64,000 bases of DNA, taken from NCBI GenBank assembly GCA_963855995.1, contig OY979724.1, positions 7,107,772-7,171,771 of the forward strand. Reading direction: 5' to 3'. Positions 23,395 through 37,000 of this stretch are shown piece after piece. Source of the DNA: Muricea muricata (Eukaryota > Cnidaria > Anthozoa > Malacalcyonacea > Plexauridae). The notes under the pieces were generated by a model. The model worked only from the letters and a program-made list of their open reading frames with translations. It had not been told where the DNA came from and did not search any database. Positions within the stretch are counted from its first letter, which is position 1. Each line of letters begins with the position of its first letter. The translations under genes and the position numbers were made by a program.

Positions 23395-25956
23395 ACGGAA
23401 ATCATGTTTTCGGTGCTCAAACTATCGAGATCAGCGAAATAACTTGATGAAATGAGAATCTTAAAACTTTCTTTCTAACTAAAAAAAAACGATCATACAG
23501 TCATCAAAGTCGCGTTCTAAGCGTTCTGCAAGTTATTTGAGCGGTAAAAAGCTGTCCAAATCGATAACGGCAACGTTTTTCAGCTCGAAATGATGTTTAG
23601 AGCACTAAACTTAACGACCTAAAAGATACCTTCTAAATCAAAATTTCTGACCTTCTCAAGACAGAAATCATGTTTTCGAAGTTCCAACTATCGATATGAG
23701 CAGAATCACTTGTTGAAATGAGAATACTAAAACTTTCTTTCTAACTAAGAAAAATCGATCTTGCAATGATCAAAATCGCGTTCTAAGCGTTCTGGAAGCG
23801 ATTTGAGCGTTAAAAAGCCGTCTAAATCGATCTCGGCAACGTTTTTGAGCTTTAAATGATGTTTTGAGCACTAAACTCAACGACCTAAAAGACACCTTCT
23901 AAATAAAAATTTCTTACCTTTTCAAAACGGAAATCATGTTTTCCGTGCTCAAACTATTGAGATGAGCGAAATAACTTGATGAAATCAGAATCTTAAAACT
24001 TTCTTTCTAACTAAAAACAAACCATTATACAGTCATCAAAATCGAATTCTAAGCGTGCTGCAAAAGATTTGAGCGTTAAAAAGCTGTCTAAATCGATAAC
24101 GGCAACGTTTTTAGGCTGGAAATGATGTTTAGAGCACTAAACTCAACGACCTAAAAGATACCTTCTAAACCAAAATTTCTGACCTTCTCAAGACGGAAAT
24201 CATGTTTTCGATGTTCCAACCATCGATATGAGCAGAGTCACTTGTTGAAATGAGAATACTAAAACTTTCTTTCTAACTAAGAAAAATCGATCTTGCAATG
24301 ATCAAAATCGCGTTCTAAGCGTTCTGGAAGCGATTTGAGCGTTAAAAAGCCGTCTAAATCGATATCGGCAACGTTTTTGAGTTCTAAATAATGTTTTGAG
24401 CACTAACTTCAACGACCTAAAAGACACCTTCTGAATAAAAATTTCTTACCTTTTAAAGACGGAAATTATGTTTTCGGTGCTCAAACTATCGAGATCAGCG
24501 AAATAACTTGATGAAATGAGAATCTTAAAACTTTCTTTCTAACTAAAAAAAAACGATCATACAGTCATCAAAATCGCGTTCTAAGCGTTCTGCAAGTTAT
24601 TTGAGCGGTAAAAAGCTGTCCAAACGATAACGGCAACGTTTTTCAGCTCGAAATGATGTTTAGAGCACTAAACTTAACGACCTAAAAGATACCTTCTAAA
24701 TCAAAATTTCTGACCTTCTCAAGACAGAAATCATGTTTTCGAAGTTCCAACTATCGATATGAGCAGAATCACTTGTTGAAACGAGATTACTAAAACTTTC
24801 TTTCTAACTAAGAAAAATCGATCTTGCAATGATCAAAATTGCGTTCTAAGCGTTCTGGAAGCGATTTGAGCGTTAAAAAGCCGTCTAAATCGATATCGGC
24901 AACGTTTTTGCGCTCTAAATGATGTTTTAAGCACTAAACTCAACGACCTAAAAGACACCTTCTGAATAAAAATTTCTTACCTTTTCAAGACGGAAATCAT
25001 CTTTTCGGTGCTCAAACTATCGAGATGAGCGAAATAACTTGATGAAATGAGAATCTTAAAACTTTCTTTCTAACTAAAAAAAAACGATCATACAGTCATC
25101 AAAATCCCGTTCTAAGCGTTCTGCAAGTGATTTGAGCGGTAAAAAGCTGTCTAAATCGATAACGGCAACGTTTCTCAGCTCGAAATCATGTTTAGAGCAC
25201 TAAACTCAACGACCTAAAAGATACCTTCTAAACCAAAATTTCTGAGCTTCTCAAGACGGAAATCATGTTTTCGATGTTCCAACTATCGATATGAGCAGAA
25301 TCACTTGTTGAAATGAGAATACTAAAACTTTCTTTCTAACTAAGAAAAATCGATCTTGCAATGATCAAAATCGCGTTCTAAGCGTTCTGGAAGCGATTTG
25401 AGCGTTAAAAAGCCGTCTAAATCGATATCGGCAACGTTTTTGAGCTTTAAATGATGTTTTAAGCACTAAACTCAACGACCTAAAAGACACCTTCTAAATA
25501 AAAATTTCTTACCTTTTCAAGACGGAAATCATCTTTTTCGGTGCTCAAACTATCGAGATGAGCGAAATAACTTGATGAAATCAGAATCTTAAATTTTTCT
25601 TTCTAACTAAAAAAATACGATCAAACAGTCATCAAAATCGCGTTCTAAGCGTTCTGCAAGTGATTTGAGCGGTAAAAAGCTTTCCAAATCGATAACGGCA
25701 ACGTTTTTCAGCTCGAAATGATGTTTAGAGCACTAAACTTAACGACCTAAAAGATGCCTTCTAAACCAAAATTTCTGACCTTCTCAAGACAGAAATCATG
25801 TTTTCGATGTTCCAACCATCGATATGAGCAGAATCACTTGTTGAAACGAGAATACTAAAACTTTCTTTCTAACTAAGAAAAATCGATCTTGCAATGATCA
25901 AAATCACGTTCTAAGCGTTCTGGAATCGATTTGAGCGTTAAAAAGCCGTCTATATC

Positions 25957-26001
25957 GATATCGGCAACGTTTTTGAGCTCTAAATGATGTTTTGAGCACT
26001 A
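25957..26001. other. Tandem duplication junction of the 5316-bp HOR
   Basis: The last mark of the dimer opening at 25522 (gccgtctatatcg, to 25956) is followed by aacttaaacg from 26001, a mark of the dimer that precedes 20739. In the second copy the same dimer (opening at 30838) runs on into aactcaacg instead. The switch therefore lies between these marks, at about B unit positions 168-212. Confidence 0.8.
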
Positions 26002-26054
26002 ACTTAAACGACCTAAAAGACACCTTCTGAATAAAAATTTCTTACATTTTAAAG

Positions 26055-29000
26055 ACGGAAATCATGTTTTCGGTGCTCAAACTATCGAGATGAGCAAAAT
26101 AACTTGATGAAATGAGAATCTTAAATTTTTCTTTCTAACTAAAAAAATACGATCATACAGTCATCAAAATCGCGTTCTAAGCGTTCTGCAAGTGATTTGA
26201 GCGGTAAAAAGCTTTCCAAATCGATAACATCAACGTTTTTCAGCTCGAAATGATGTTTAGAACACTAAACTTAACGACCTAAAAGATGCCTTCTAAACCA
26301 AAATTTCTGACCTTCTCAAGACAGAAATCATGTTTTCGATGTTCCAACCATCGATATGAGCAGAATCACTTGTTGAAACGAGAATACTAAAACTTTCTTT
26401 CTAACTAAGAAAAATCGATCTTGCAATGATCAAAATCACGTTCTAAGCGTTCTGGAAGCGATTTGAGCGTTAAAAAGCCGTCTATATCGATATCGGCAAC
26501 GTTTTTGAGCTCTAAATGATGTTTTGAGCACTAAACTCGACGACCTAAAAGACACCTTCTAAATAAAAATTTCTTACCTTTTCAAGACGGAAATCATCTT
26601 TTCGGTGCTCAAACTATCGAGATGAGCGAAATAACTTGATGAAATGAGAATCTTAAAACTTTCTTTCTAACTAAAAAAAACGATGATACGGTCATAAAAA
26701 TCGTGTTCTAAAGGTTCTGCAAGTGATTTGAGCGGTAAAAAGCTATCCAAATCGATAAGGGCAACGTTTTTCAAGTCGAAATGATGTTTAGAGCACTAAA
26801 CTTAACGACCTAAAAGATACCTTCTAAACCAAAATTTCTGACCTTCTCAAGACGGAAATCATGTTTTCGATGTTATAACCATCGATATGAGCAGAGTCAC
26901 TTGTTGAAATGAGAATACTAAAACTTTCTTTCTAACTAAGAAAAATCGATCTTGCAATGATCAAAATCGCGTTCTAAGCGTTCTGGAAGCGATTTGAGCG
27001 TTAAAAAGCCGTCTAAATCGATATCGGCAACGTTTTTGAGCTCTAAATGATGTTTTGAGCACTAAACTCAACGACCTAAAAGACACCTTCTAAACAAAAA
27101 TTTCTTACCTTTTCAAGACGGAAATCATCTTTTCGGTGCTCAAACTATCGAGATGAGCGAAATAACTTGATGAAATGAGAATCTTAAAACTTTCTTTCTA
27201 ACTAAAAAAAAACGATCATACAGTCATCAAAATCGCGTTCTAAGCGTTCTGCAAGTGAATTGAGCGGTAAAAAGCTGTCTAAATCGATAACGGCAACGTT
27301 TCTCAGCTCGAAATCATGTTTAGAGCACTAAACTCAACGACCTAAAAGATACCTTCTAAACCGAAATTTCTGACCTTCTCAAGACGGAAATCATGTTTTC
27401 GATGTTCCAACCATCGATATGAGCAGAGTCACTTGTTGAAATGAGAATACTAAAACTTTCTTTCTAACTAAGAAAAATCGATCTTGCAATGATCAAAATC
27501 ACGTTCTAAGCGTTCTGGAAGCTTTTTGAGCGTTAAAAAGCCGTCTATATCGATATCGGCAACGTTTTTGAGCTCTAAATGATGTTTTGAGCACTAAACT
27601 CAACGACCTAAAAGACACCTTCTAAATAAAAATTTCTTACCTTTTCAAGACGGAAATCATCTTTTCGGTGCTCAAACTATCGAGATGAGCGAAATAACTT
27701 GATGAAATGAGAATCTTAAAACTTTCTTTCTAACTAAAAAAAACGATGATACGGTCATCAAAATCGTGTTCTAAGCGTTCTGCAAGTGATTTGAGCGGTA
27801 AACAGCTGTCCAAATCGATAAGGGCAACGTTTTTCAAGTCGAAATGATGTTTAGAGCACTAAACTTAACGACCTAAAAGATACCTTCTAAACAAAATTTC
27901 TGACCTTCTCAAGACGGAAATCATGTTTTCCATGTTTCAACAATCGATATAAGCAAAGTCACTTGTCGAAATGAGAATAATAAAACTTTCTTTCTAACTA
28001 AAAAAAATCGATCTTGCAATGATCAAAATCGTGTTCTAAGCGTTCTGGAAGCGATTTGAGCGTTAAAAAGCCGTCTAAATCGATATCGGCAACGTTTTTG
28101 AGCTCTAAATGATGTTTTGAGCACTAACTTCAACGACCTAAAAGACACCTTCTGAATAAAAATTTCTTACCTTTTAAAGACGGAAATCATGTTTTCGGTG
28201 CTCAAACTATCGAGATCAGCGAAATAACTTGATGAAATGAGAATCTTAAAACTTTCTTTCTAACTAAAAAAAAACGATCATACAGTCATCAAAGTCGCGT
28301 TCTAAGCGTTCTGCAAGTTATTTGAGCGGTAAAAAGCTGTCCAAATCGATAACGGCAACGTTTTTCAGCTCGAAATGATGTTTAGAGCACTAAACTTAAC
28401 GACCTAAAAGATACCTTCTAAACAAAATTTCTGACCTTCTCAAGACCGAAATCATGTTTTCCATGTTTCAACAATCGATATAAGCAAAGTCACTTGTCGA
28501 AATGAGAATAATAAAACTTTCTTTCTAACTAAAAAAAATCGATCTTGCAATGATCAAAATCGTGTTCTAAGCGTTCTGGAAGCGATTTGAGCGTTAAAAA
28601 GCCGTCTAAATCGATATCGGCAACGTTTTTGAGCTCTAAATGATGTTTTGAGCACTAACTTCAACGACCTAAAAGACACATTCTGAATAAAAATTTCTTA
28701 CCTTTTAAAGACGGAAATCATGTTTTCGGTGCTCAAACTATCGAGATCAGCGAAATAACTTGATGAAATGAGAATCTTAAAACTTTCTTTCTAACTAAAA
28801 AAAAACGATCATACAGTCATCAAAGTCGCGTTCTAAGCGTTCTGCAAGTTATTTGAGCGGTAAAAAGCTGTCCAAATCGATAACGGCAACGTTTTTCAGC
28901 TCGAAATGATGTTTAGAGCACTAAACTTAACGACCTAAAAGATACCTTCTAAATCAAAATTTCTGACCTTCTCAAGACAGAAATCATGTTTTCGAAGTTC

Positions 29001-31370
29001 CAACTATCGATATGAGCAGAATCACTTGTTGAAATGAGAATACTAAAACTTTCTTTCTAACTAAGAAAAATCGATCTTGCAATGATCAAAATCGCGTTCT
29101 AAGCGTTCTGGAAGCGATTTGAGCGTTAAAAAGCCGTCTAAATCGATCTCGGCAACGTTTTTGAGCTTTAAATGATGTTTTGAGCACTAAACTCAACGAC
29201 CTAAAAGACACCTTCTAAATAAAAATTTCTTACCTTTTCAAAACGGAAATCATGTTTTCCGTGCTCAAACTATTGAGATGAGCGAAATAACTTGATGAAA
29301 TCAGAATCTTAAAACTTTCTTTCTAACTAAAAACAAACCATTATACAGTCATCAAAATCGAATTCTAAGCGTGCTGCAAAAGATTTGAGCGTTAAAAAGC
29401 TGTCTAAATCGATAACGGCAACGTTTTTAGGCTGGAAATGATGTTTAGAGCACTAAACTCAACGACCTAAAAGATACCTTCTAAACCAAAATTTCTGACC
29501 TTCTCAAGACGGAAATCATGTTTTCGATGTTCCAACCATCGATATGAGCAGAGTCACTTGTTGAAATGAGAATACTAAAACTTTCTTTCTAACTAAGAAA
29601 AATCGATCTTGCAATGATCAAAATCGCGTTCTAAGCGTTCTGGAAGCGATTTGAGCGTTAAAAAGCCGTCTAAATCGATATCGGCAACGTTTTTGAGTTC
29701 TAAATAATGTTTTGAGCACTAACTTCAACGACCTAAAAGACACCTTCTGAATAAAAATTTCTTACCTTTTAAAGACGGAAATTATGTTTTCGGTGCTCAA
29801 ACTATCGAGATCAGCGAAATAACTTGATGAAATGAGAATCTTAAAACTTTCTTTCTAACTAAAAAAAAACGATCATACAGTCATCAAAATCGCGTTCTAA
29901 GCGTTCTGCAAGTTATTTGAGCGGTAAAAAGCTGTCCAAACGATAACGGCAACGTTTTTCAGCTCGAAATGATGTTTAGAGCACTAAACTTAACGACCTA
30001 AAAGATACCTTCTAAATCAAAATTTCTGACCTTCTCAAGACAGAAATCATGTTTTCGAAGTTCCAACTATCGATATGAGCAGAATCACTTGTTGAAACGA
30101 GATTACTAAAACTTTCTTTCTAACTAAGAAAAATCGATCTTGCAATGATCAAAATTGCGTTCTAAGCGTTCTGGAAGCGATTTGAGCGTTAAAAAGCCGT
30201 CTAAATCGATATCGGCAACGTTTTTGCGCTCTAAATGATGTTTTAAGCACTAAACTCAACGACCTAAAAGACACCTTCTGAATAAAAATTTCTTACCTTT
30301 TCAAGACGGAAATCATCTTTTCGGTGCTCAAACTATCGAGATGAGCGAAATAACTTGATGAAATGAGAATCTTAAAACTTTCTTTCTAACTAAAAAAAAA
30401 CGATCATACAGTCATCAAAATCCCGTTCTAAGCGTTCTGCAAGTGATTTGAGCGGTAAAAAGCTGTCTAAATCGATAACGGCAACGTTTCTCAGCTCGAA
30501 ATCATGTTTAGAGCACTAAACTCAACGACCTAAAAGATACCTTCTAAACCAAAATTTCTGAGCTTCTCAAGACGGAAATCATGTTTTCGATGTTCCAACT
30601 ATCGATATGAGCAGAATCACTTGTTGAAATGAGAATACTAAAACTTTCTTTCTAACTAAGAAAAATCGATCTTGCAATGATCAAAATCGCGTTCTAAGCG
30701 TTCTGGAAGCGATTTGAGCGTTAAAAAGCCGTCTAAATCGATATCGGCAACGTTTTTGAGCTTTAAATGATGTTTTAAGCACTAAACTCAACGACCTAAA
30801 AGACACCTTCTAAATAAAAATTTCTTACCTTTTCAAGACGGAAATCATCTTTTTCGGTGCTCAAACTATCGAGATGAGCGAAATAACTTGATGAAATCAG
30901 AATCTTAAATTTTTCTTTCTAACTAAAAAAATACGATCAAACAGTCATCAAAATCGCGTTCTAAGCGTTCTGCAAGTGATTTGAGCGGTAAAAAGCTTTC
31001 CAAATCGATAACGGCAACGTTTTTCAGCTCGAAATGATGTTTAGAGCACTAAACTTAACGACCTAAAAGATGCCTTCTAAACCAAAATTTCTGACCTTCT
31101 CAAGACAGAAATCATGTTTTCGATGTTCCAACCATCGATATGAGCAGAATCACTTGTTGAAACGAGAATACTAAAACTTTCTTTCTAACTAAGAAAAATC
31201 GATCTTGCAATGATCAAAATCACGTTCTAAGCGTTCTGGAATCGATTTGAGCGTTAAAAAGCCGTCTATATCGATATCGGCAACGTTTTTGAGCTCTAAA
31301 TGATGTTTTGAGCACTAAACTCAACGACCTAAAAGACACCTTCTAAATAAAAATTTCTTTACTTTTCAAG
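26055..31370. repeat. 10-dimer higher-order repeat, 5316 bp, copy 2
   Basis: This copy repeats 20739-26054 with only a handful of changes, including gagctctaaatg (about 26513) for gagctataaatg (about 21193), aagaccgaaatc (about 28446) for aagacggaaatc, and cacattctg (about 28678) for caccttctg. The last B unit ends differently, with aactcaacgacc and an unusual ttctttacttttc (about 31357) instead of aacttaaacg and ttcttacatttt. The difference marks where the tandem duplication was joined. Confidence 0.95.
27650..28710. repeat. Second copy of the divergent-B dimer pair
   Basis: This corresponds to 22334-23394 at an offset of 5316. The B units again carry catgtttcaacaatcg and gatataagcaaagtcac. 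The second of them here starts accgaaatc rather than acggaaatc (about 28446). Confidence 0.85.
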
Positions 31371-32433
31371 ACGGAAATCATCTTTTCGGTGCTCAAACTA
31401 TCGAGATGAGCGAAATAACTTGATGAAATGAGAATCTTAAAACTTTCTTTCTAACTAAAAAAAACGATGATACGGTCATAAAAATCGTGTTCTAAAGGTT
31501 CTGCAAGTGATTTGAGCGGTAAAAAGCTATCCAAATCGATAAGGGCAACGTTTTTCAAGTCGAAATGATGTTTAGAGCACTAAACTTAACGACCTAAAAG
31601 ATACCTTCTAAACCAAAATTTCTGACCTTCTCAAGACGGAAATCATGTTTTCGATGTTATAACCATCGATATGAGCAGAGTCACTTGTTGAAATGAGAAT
31701 ACTAAAACTTTCTTTCTAACTAAGAAAAATCGATCTTGCAATGATCAAAATCGCGTTCTAAGCGTTCTGGAAGCGATTTGAGCGTTAAAAAGCCGTCTAA
31801 ATCGATATCGGCAACGTTTTTGAGCTCTAAATGATGTTTTGAGCACTAAACTCAACGACCTAAAAGACACCTTCTAAACAAAAATTTCTTACCTTTTCAA
31901 GACGGAAATCATCTTTTCGGTGCTCAAACTATCGAGATGAGCGAAATAACTTGATGAAATGAGAATCTTAAAACTTTCTTTCTAACTAAAAAAAAACGAT
32001 CATACAGTCATCAAAATCCCGTTCTAAGCGTTCTGCAAGTGATTTGAGCGGTAAAAAGCTGTCTAAATCGATAACGGCAACGTTTCTCAGCTCGAAATCA
32101 TGTTTAGAGCACTAAACTCAACGACCTAAAAGATACCTTCTAAACCAAAATTTCTGAGCTTCTCAAGACGGAAATCATGTTTTCGATGTTCCAACTATCG
32201 ATATGAGCAGAATCACTTGTTGAAATGAGAATACTAAAACTTTCTTTCTAACTAAGAAAAATCGATCTTGCAATGATCAAAATCGCGTTCTAAGCGTTCT
32301 GGAAGCGATTTGAGCGTTAAAAAGCCGTCTAAATCGATCTCGGCAAGGTTTTTGAGCTCTAAATGATGTTTTGAGCACCAAACTCAACGACCTAAAAGAC
32401 ACCTTCTAAATAAAAATTTCTTACCTTTTCAAG
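31371..32433. repeat. Two bridging dimers after the 5316-bp HOR
   Basis: The dimer at 31371 is the gatgatacggtcat subtype with gatgttataacc in B, like 21271 and 26587. The dimer at 31902 starts like 24990 (aaaatcccgttc, gagcttctc) but its B unit ends gatctcggcaagg with gcaccaaac, like later dimers near 50,400. It is therefore a chimera joined within the B unit. Confidence 0.8.
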
Positions 32434-33497
32434 ACGGAAATCATGTTTTCGGTGCTCAAACTATTGAGATGAGCGAAATAACTTGATGAAATCAGAATCT
32501 TAAAACTTTCTTTCTAACTAAAAACAAACGATTATACAGTCATCAAAATCGAATTCTAAGCGTGCTGCAAGCGATTTGAGCGTTAAAAAGCTGTCTAAAT
32601 CGATAACGGCAACGTTTTTAGGCTGGAAATGATGTTTAGAGCACTAAACTCAACGACCTAAAAGATACCTTCTAAACCAAAATTTCTGACCTTCTCAAGA
32701 CGGAAATCATGTTTTCGATGTTCCAACCATCGATATGAGCAGAGTCACTTGTTGAAATGAGAATACTAAAACTTTCTTTCTAACTAAGAAAAATCGATCT
32801 TGCAATGATCAAAATCGCGTTCTAAGCGTTCTGGAAGCGATTTGAGCGTTAAAAAGCCGTCTAAATCGATATCGGCAACGTTTTTGAGCTCTAAATGATG
32901 TTTTGAGCACTAACTTAAACGACCTAAAAGACACCTTCTGAATAAAAATTTCTTACATTTTAAAGACGGAAATCATGTTTTCGGTGCTCAAACTATCGAG
33001 ATGAGCAAAATAACTTGATGAAATGAGAATCTTAAATTTTTCTTTCTAACTAAAAAAATACGATCATACAGTCATCAAAATCGCGTTCTAAGCGTTCTGC
33101 AAGTGATTTGAGCGGTAAAAAGCTTTCCAAATCGATAACATCAACGTTTTTCAGCTCGAAATGATGTTTAGAACACTAAACTTAACGACCTAAAAGATGC
33201 CTTCTAAACCAAAATTTCTGACCTTCTCAAGACAGAAATCATGTTTTCGATGTTCCAACCATCGATATGAGCAGAATCACTTGTTGAAACGAGAATACTA
33301 AAACTTTCTTTCTAACTAAGAAAAATCGATCTTGCAATGATCAAAATCACGTTCTAAGCGTTCTGCAAGCGATTTGAGCGTTAAAAAGCCGTCTATATCG
33401 ATATCGGCAACGTTTTTGAGCTCTAAATGATGTTTTGAGCACTAAACTCGACGACCTAAAAGACACCTTCTAAATAAAAATTTCTTACCTTTTCAAG
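32434..33497. repeat. 4-dimer block, copy 3, first two dimers
   Basis: Dimers at 32434 (EcoRI subtype, ttaggctgg, aacttaaacg) and 32966 (HindIII subtype, preceded by ttcttacattttaaag, with aacatcaacg and gaacactaaac) match 20207 and 20739 at a constant offset of 12227. The marks aacatcaacg and gaacactaaac are absent at 17016. This places the copy with the 20739/26055 lineage. Confidence 0.85.
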
Positions 33498-34028
33498 ACG
33501 GAAATCATCTTTTCGGTGCTCAAACTATCGAGATGAGCGAAATAACTTGATGAAATGAGAATCTTAAAACTTTCTTTCTAACTAAAAAAAACGATGATAC
33601 GGTCATAAAAATCGTGTTCTAAAGGTTCTGCAAGTGATTTGAGCGGTAAAAAGCTGTCTAAATCGATAACGGCAACGTTTTTAGGCTGGAAATGATGTTT
33701 AGAGCACTAAACTCAACGACCTAAAAGATACCTTCTAAATCAAAATTTCTGACCTTCTCAAGACGGAAATCATGTTTTCGATGTTAAAACCATCGATATG
33801 AGCAGAGTCACTTGTTGAAATGAGAATACTAAAACTTTCTTTCTAACTAAGAAAAATCGATCTTGCAATGATCAAAATCGCGTTCTAAGCGTTCTGGAAG
33901 CGATTTGAGCGTTAAAAAGCCGTCTAAATCGATATCGGCAACGTTTTTGAGTTCTAAATGATGTTTTGAGCACTAACTTCAACGACCTAAAAGACACCTT
34001 CTGAATAAAAATTTCTTACCTTTTAGAG
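33498..34028. repeat. Chimeric dimer within an A unit
   Basis: The A unit begins as the gatgatacggtcat/aaaggttctg subtype. From about 33650 it continues as gctgtctaaatcg with ttaggctgg, which belongs to the EcoRI subtype. Its B unit has gatgttaaaacc, one or two changes from gatgttataacc. This is a junction inside an A unit, in contrast to most others, which fall in B. Confidence 0.8.
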
Positions 34029-37000
34029 ACGGAAATCATGTTTTCGGTGCTCAAACTATCGAGATGAGCGAAATAACTTGATGAAATGAGAATCTTAAAA
34101 CTTTCTTTCTAACTAAAAAAAAACGATCATACAGTCATCAAAATCGCGTTCTAAGCGTTCTGCAAGTTATTTGAGCGGTAAAAAGCTGTCCAAATTGATA
34201 ACGGCAACGTTTTTCAGCTCGAAATGATGTTTAGAGCACTAAACTTAACGACCTAAAAGATACCTTCTAAATCAAAATTTCTGACCTTCTCAAGACAGAA
34301 ATCATGTTTTCGAAGTTCCAACTATCGATATGAGCAGAATCACTTGTTGAAACGAGATTACTAAAACTTTCTTTCTAACTAAGAAAAATCGATCTTGCAC
34401 AGATCAAAATCGCGTTCTAAGCGTTCTGGAAGCGATTTGAGCGTTAAAAAGCCGTCTAAATCGATATCGGCAACGTTTTTGCGCTCTAAATGATGTTTTA
34501 AGCACTAAACTCAACGACCTAAAAGACACCTTCTGAATAAAAATTTCTTACCTTTTCAAGACAGAAATCATGTTTTCGGTGCTCAAACTATCGAGGTGAG
34601 CGAAATAACTTGATGAAATCAGAATCTTAAATTTTTCTTTCTAACTAAAAAAATACGATCATACAGTCATCAAAATCGCGTTCTAAGCGTTCTGCAAGTG
34701 ATTTGAGCGGTAAAAAGCTTTCCAAATCGATAACGGCAACGTTTTTCAGCTCGAAATGATGTTTAGAGCACTAAACTTAACGACCTAAAAGATACCTTCT
34801 AAACCAAAATTTCTGACCTTCTCAAGACAGAAATCATGTTTTCGATGTTCCAACCATCGATATGAGCAGAATCACTTGTTGAAACGAGAATACTAAAACT
34901 TTCTTTCTAACTAAGAAAAATCGATCTTGCAATGATCAAAATCACGTTCTAAGCGTTCTGGAAACGATTTGAGCGTTAAAAAGCCGTCTATATCGATATC
35001 GGCAACGTTTTTGAGCTCTAAATGATGTTTTGAGCACTAACTTCAACGACCTAAAAGACACCTTCTGAATAAAAATTTCTTACCTTTTAAAGACGGAAAT
35101 CATGTTTTCGGTGCTCAAACTATCGAGATCAGCGAAATAACTTGATGAAATGAGAATCTTAAAACTTTCTTTCTAACTAAAAAAAAACGATCATACAGTC
35201 ATCAAAGTCGCGTTCTAAGCGTTCTGCAAGTTATTTGAGCGGTAAAAAGCTGTCCAAATCGATAACGGCAACGTTTTTCAGCTCGAAATGATGTTTAGAG
35301 CACTAAACTTAACGACCTAAAAGATACCTTCTAAATCAAAATTTCTGAACTTCTCAAGACGGAAATCATGTTTTCGAAGTTCCAACTATCGATATGAGCA
35401 GAATCACTTGTTGAAATGAGAATACTAAAACTTTCTTTCTAACTAAGAAAAATCGATCTTGCAATGATCAAAATCGCGTTCTAAGCGTTCTGGAAGCGAT
35501 TTGAGCGTTAAAAAGCCGTCTAAATCGATCTCGGCAACGTTTTTGAGCTCTAAATGATGTTTTGAGCACTAAACTCAACGACCTAAAAGACACCTTCTAA
35601 ATAAAAATTTCTTACCTTTTCAAGACGGAAATCATGTTTTCGGTGCTCAAACTATTGAGATGAGCGAAATAACTTGATGAAACCAGAATCTTAAAACTTT
35701 CTTTCTAACTAAAAACAAACCATTATACAGTCATCAAAATCGAATTCTAAGCGTGCTGCAAGCGATTTGAGCGTTAAAAAGCTGTCTAAATCGATAACGG
35801 CAACGTTTTTAGGCTGGAAATGATGTTTAGAGCACTAAACTCAACGACCTAAAAGATATATTCTAAACCAAAATTTCTGACCTTCTCAAGACGGAAATCT
35901 TGTTTTCGATGTTCCAACCATCGATATGAGCAGAGTCACTTGTTGAAATGAGAATACTAAAACTTTCTTTCTAACTAAGAAAAATCGATCTTGCAATGAT
36001 CAAAATCGCGTTCTAAGCGTTCTGGAAGCGATTTGAGCGTTAAAAAGCCGTCTAAATCGATATCGGCAACGTTTTTGAGTTCTAAATGATGTTTTGAGCA
36101 CTAACTTCAACGACCTAAAAGACACCTTCTGAATAAAAATTTCTTACCTTTTAGAGACGGAAATCATGTTTTCGGTGCTCAAACTATCGAGATCAGCGAA
36201 ATAACTTGATGAAATGAGAATCTTAAAACTTTCTTTCTAACTAAAAAAAAACAATGATACGGTCATCAAAATCGTGTTCTAAAGGTTCTGCAAGTGATTT
36301 GAGCGGTAAAAAGCTGTCCAAATCGATAGGGGCAACGTTTTTCAAGTCGAAATGATGTTTAGAGCACTAAACTTAACGACCTAAAAGATACCTTCTAAAC
36401 CAAAATTTCTGACCTTCTCAAGACGGAAATCATGTTTTCGATGTTATAACCATCGATATGAGCAGAGTCACTTGTTGAAATGAGAATACTAAAACTTTCT
36501 TTCTAACTAAGAAAAATCGATCTTGCAATGATCAAAATCGCGTTCTAAGCGTTCTGGAAGCGATTTGAGCGTTAAAAAGCCGTCTAAATCGATATCGGCA
36601 ACGTTTTTGAGCTCTAAATGATGTTTTGAGCACTAAACTCAACGACCTAAAAGACACCTTCTAAATAAAAATTTCTTACCTTTTCAAGACGGAAATCATC
36701 TTTTCGGTGCTCAAACTATCGAGATGAGCGAAATAACTTGATGAAATGAGAATCTTAAAACTTTCTTTCTAACTAAAAAAAAACGATTATACAGTCATCA
36801 AAATCGAATTCTAAGCGTGCTGCAAGCGATTTGAGCGGTAAAAAGCTGTCTAAATCGATAACGGCAACGTTTTTAGGCTCAAAATGATGTTTAGAGCACT
36901 AAACTCAACGACCTAAAAGATACCTTCAAAACCAAAATTTCTGACCTTCTCAAGACGGAAATCATGTTTTCGATGTTCCAACCATCGATATGAGCAGAGT

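Larger units (their letters stand above)
20739..26054. repeat. 10-dimer higher-order repeat, 5316 bp, copy 1
   Basis: Ten dimers open at 20739, 21271, 21802, 22334, 22864, 23395, 23927, 24459, 24990 and 25522. Marks include ttcttacattttaaag before the first, gatgatacggtcat in the second, gaagctttttgag in the third B, catgtttcaacaatcg in the fourth and fifth B, ttcaaaacgg before the seventh, tccaaacgataacgg in the eighth, aaaatcccgttc in the ninth and catctttttcgg in the tenth. Every mark reappears exactly 5316 bp later. The total is four bases short of ten times 532. Confidence 0.95.
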
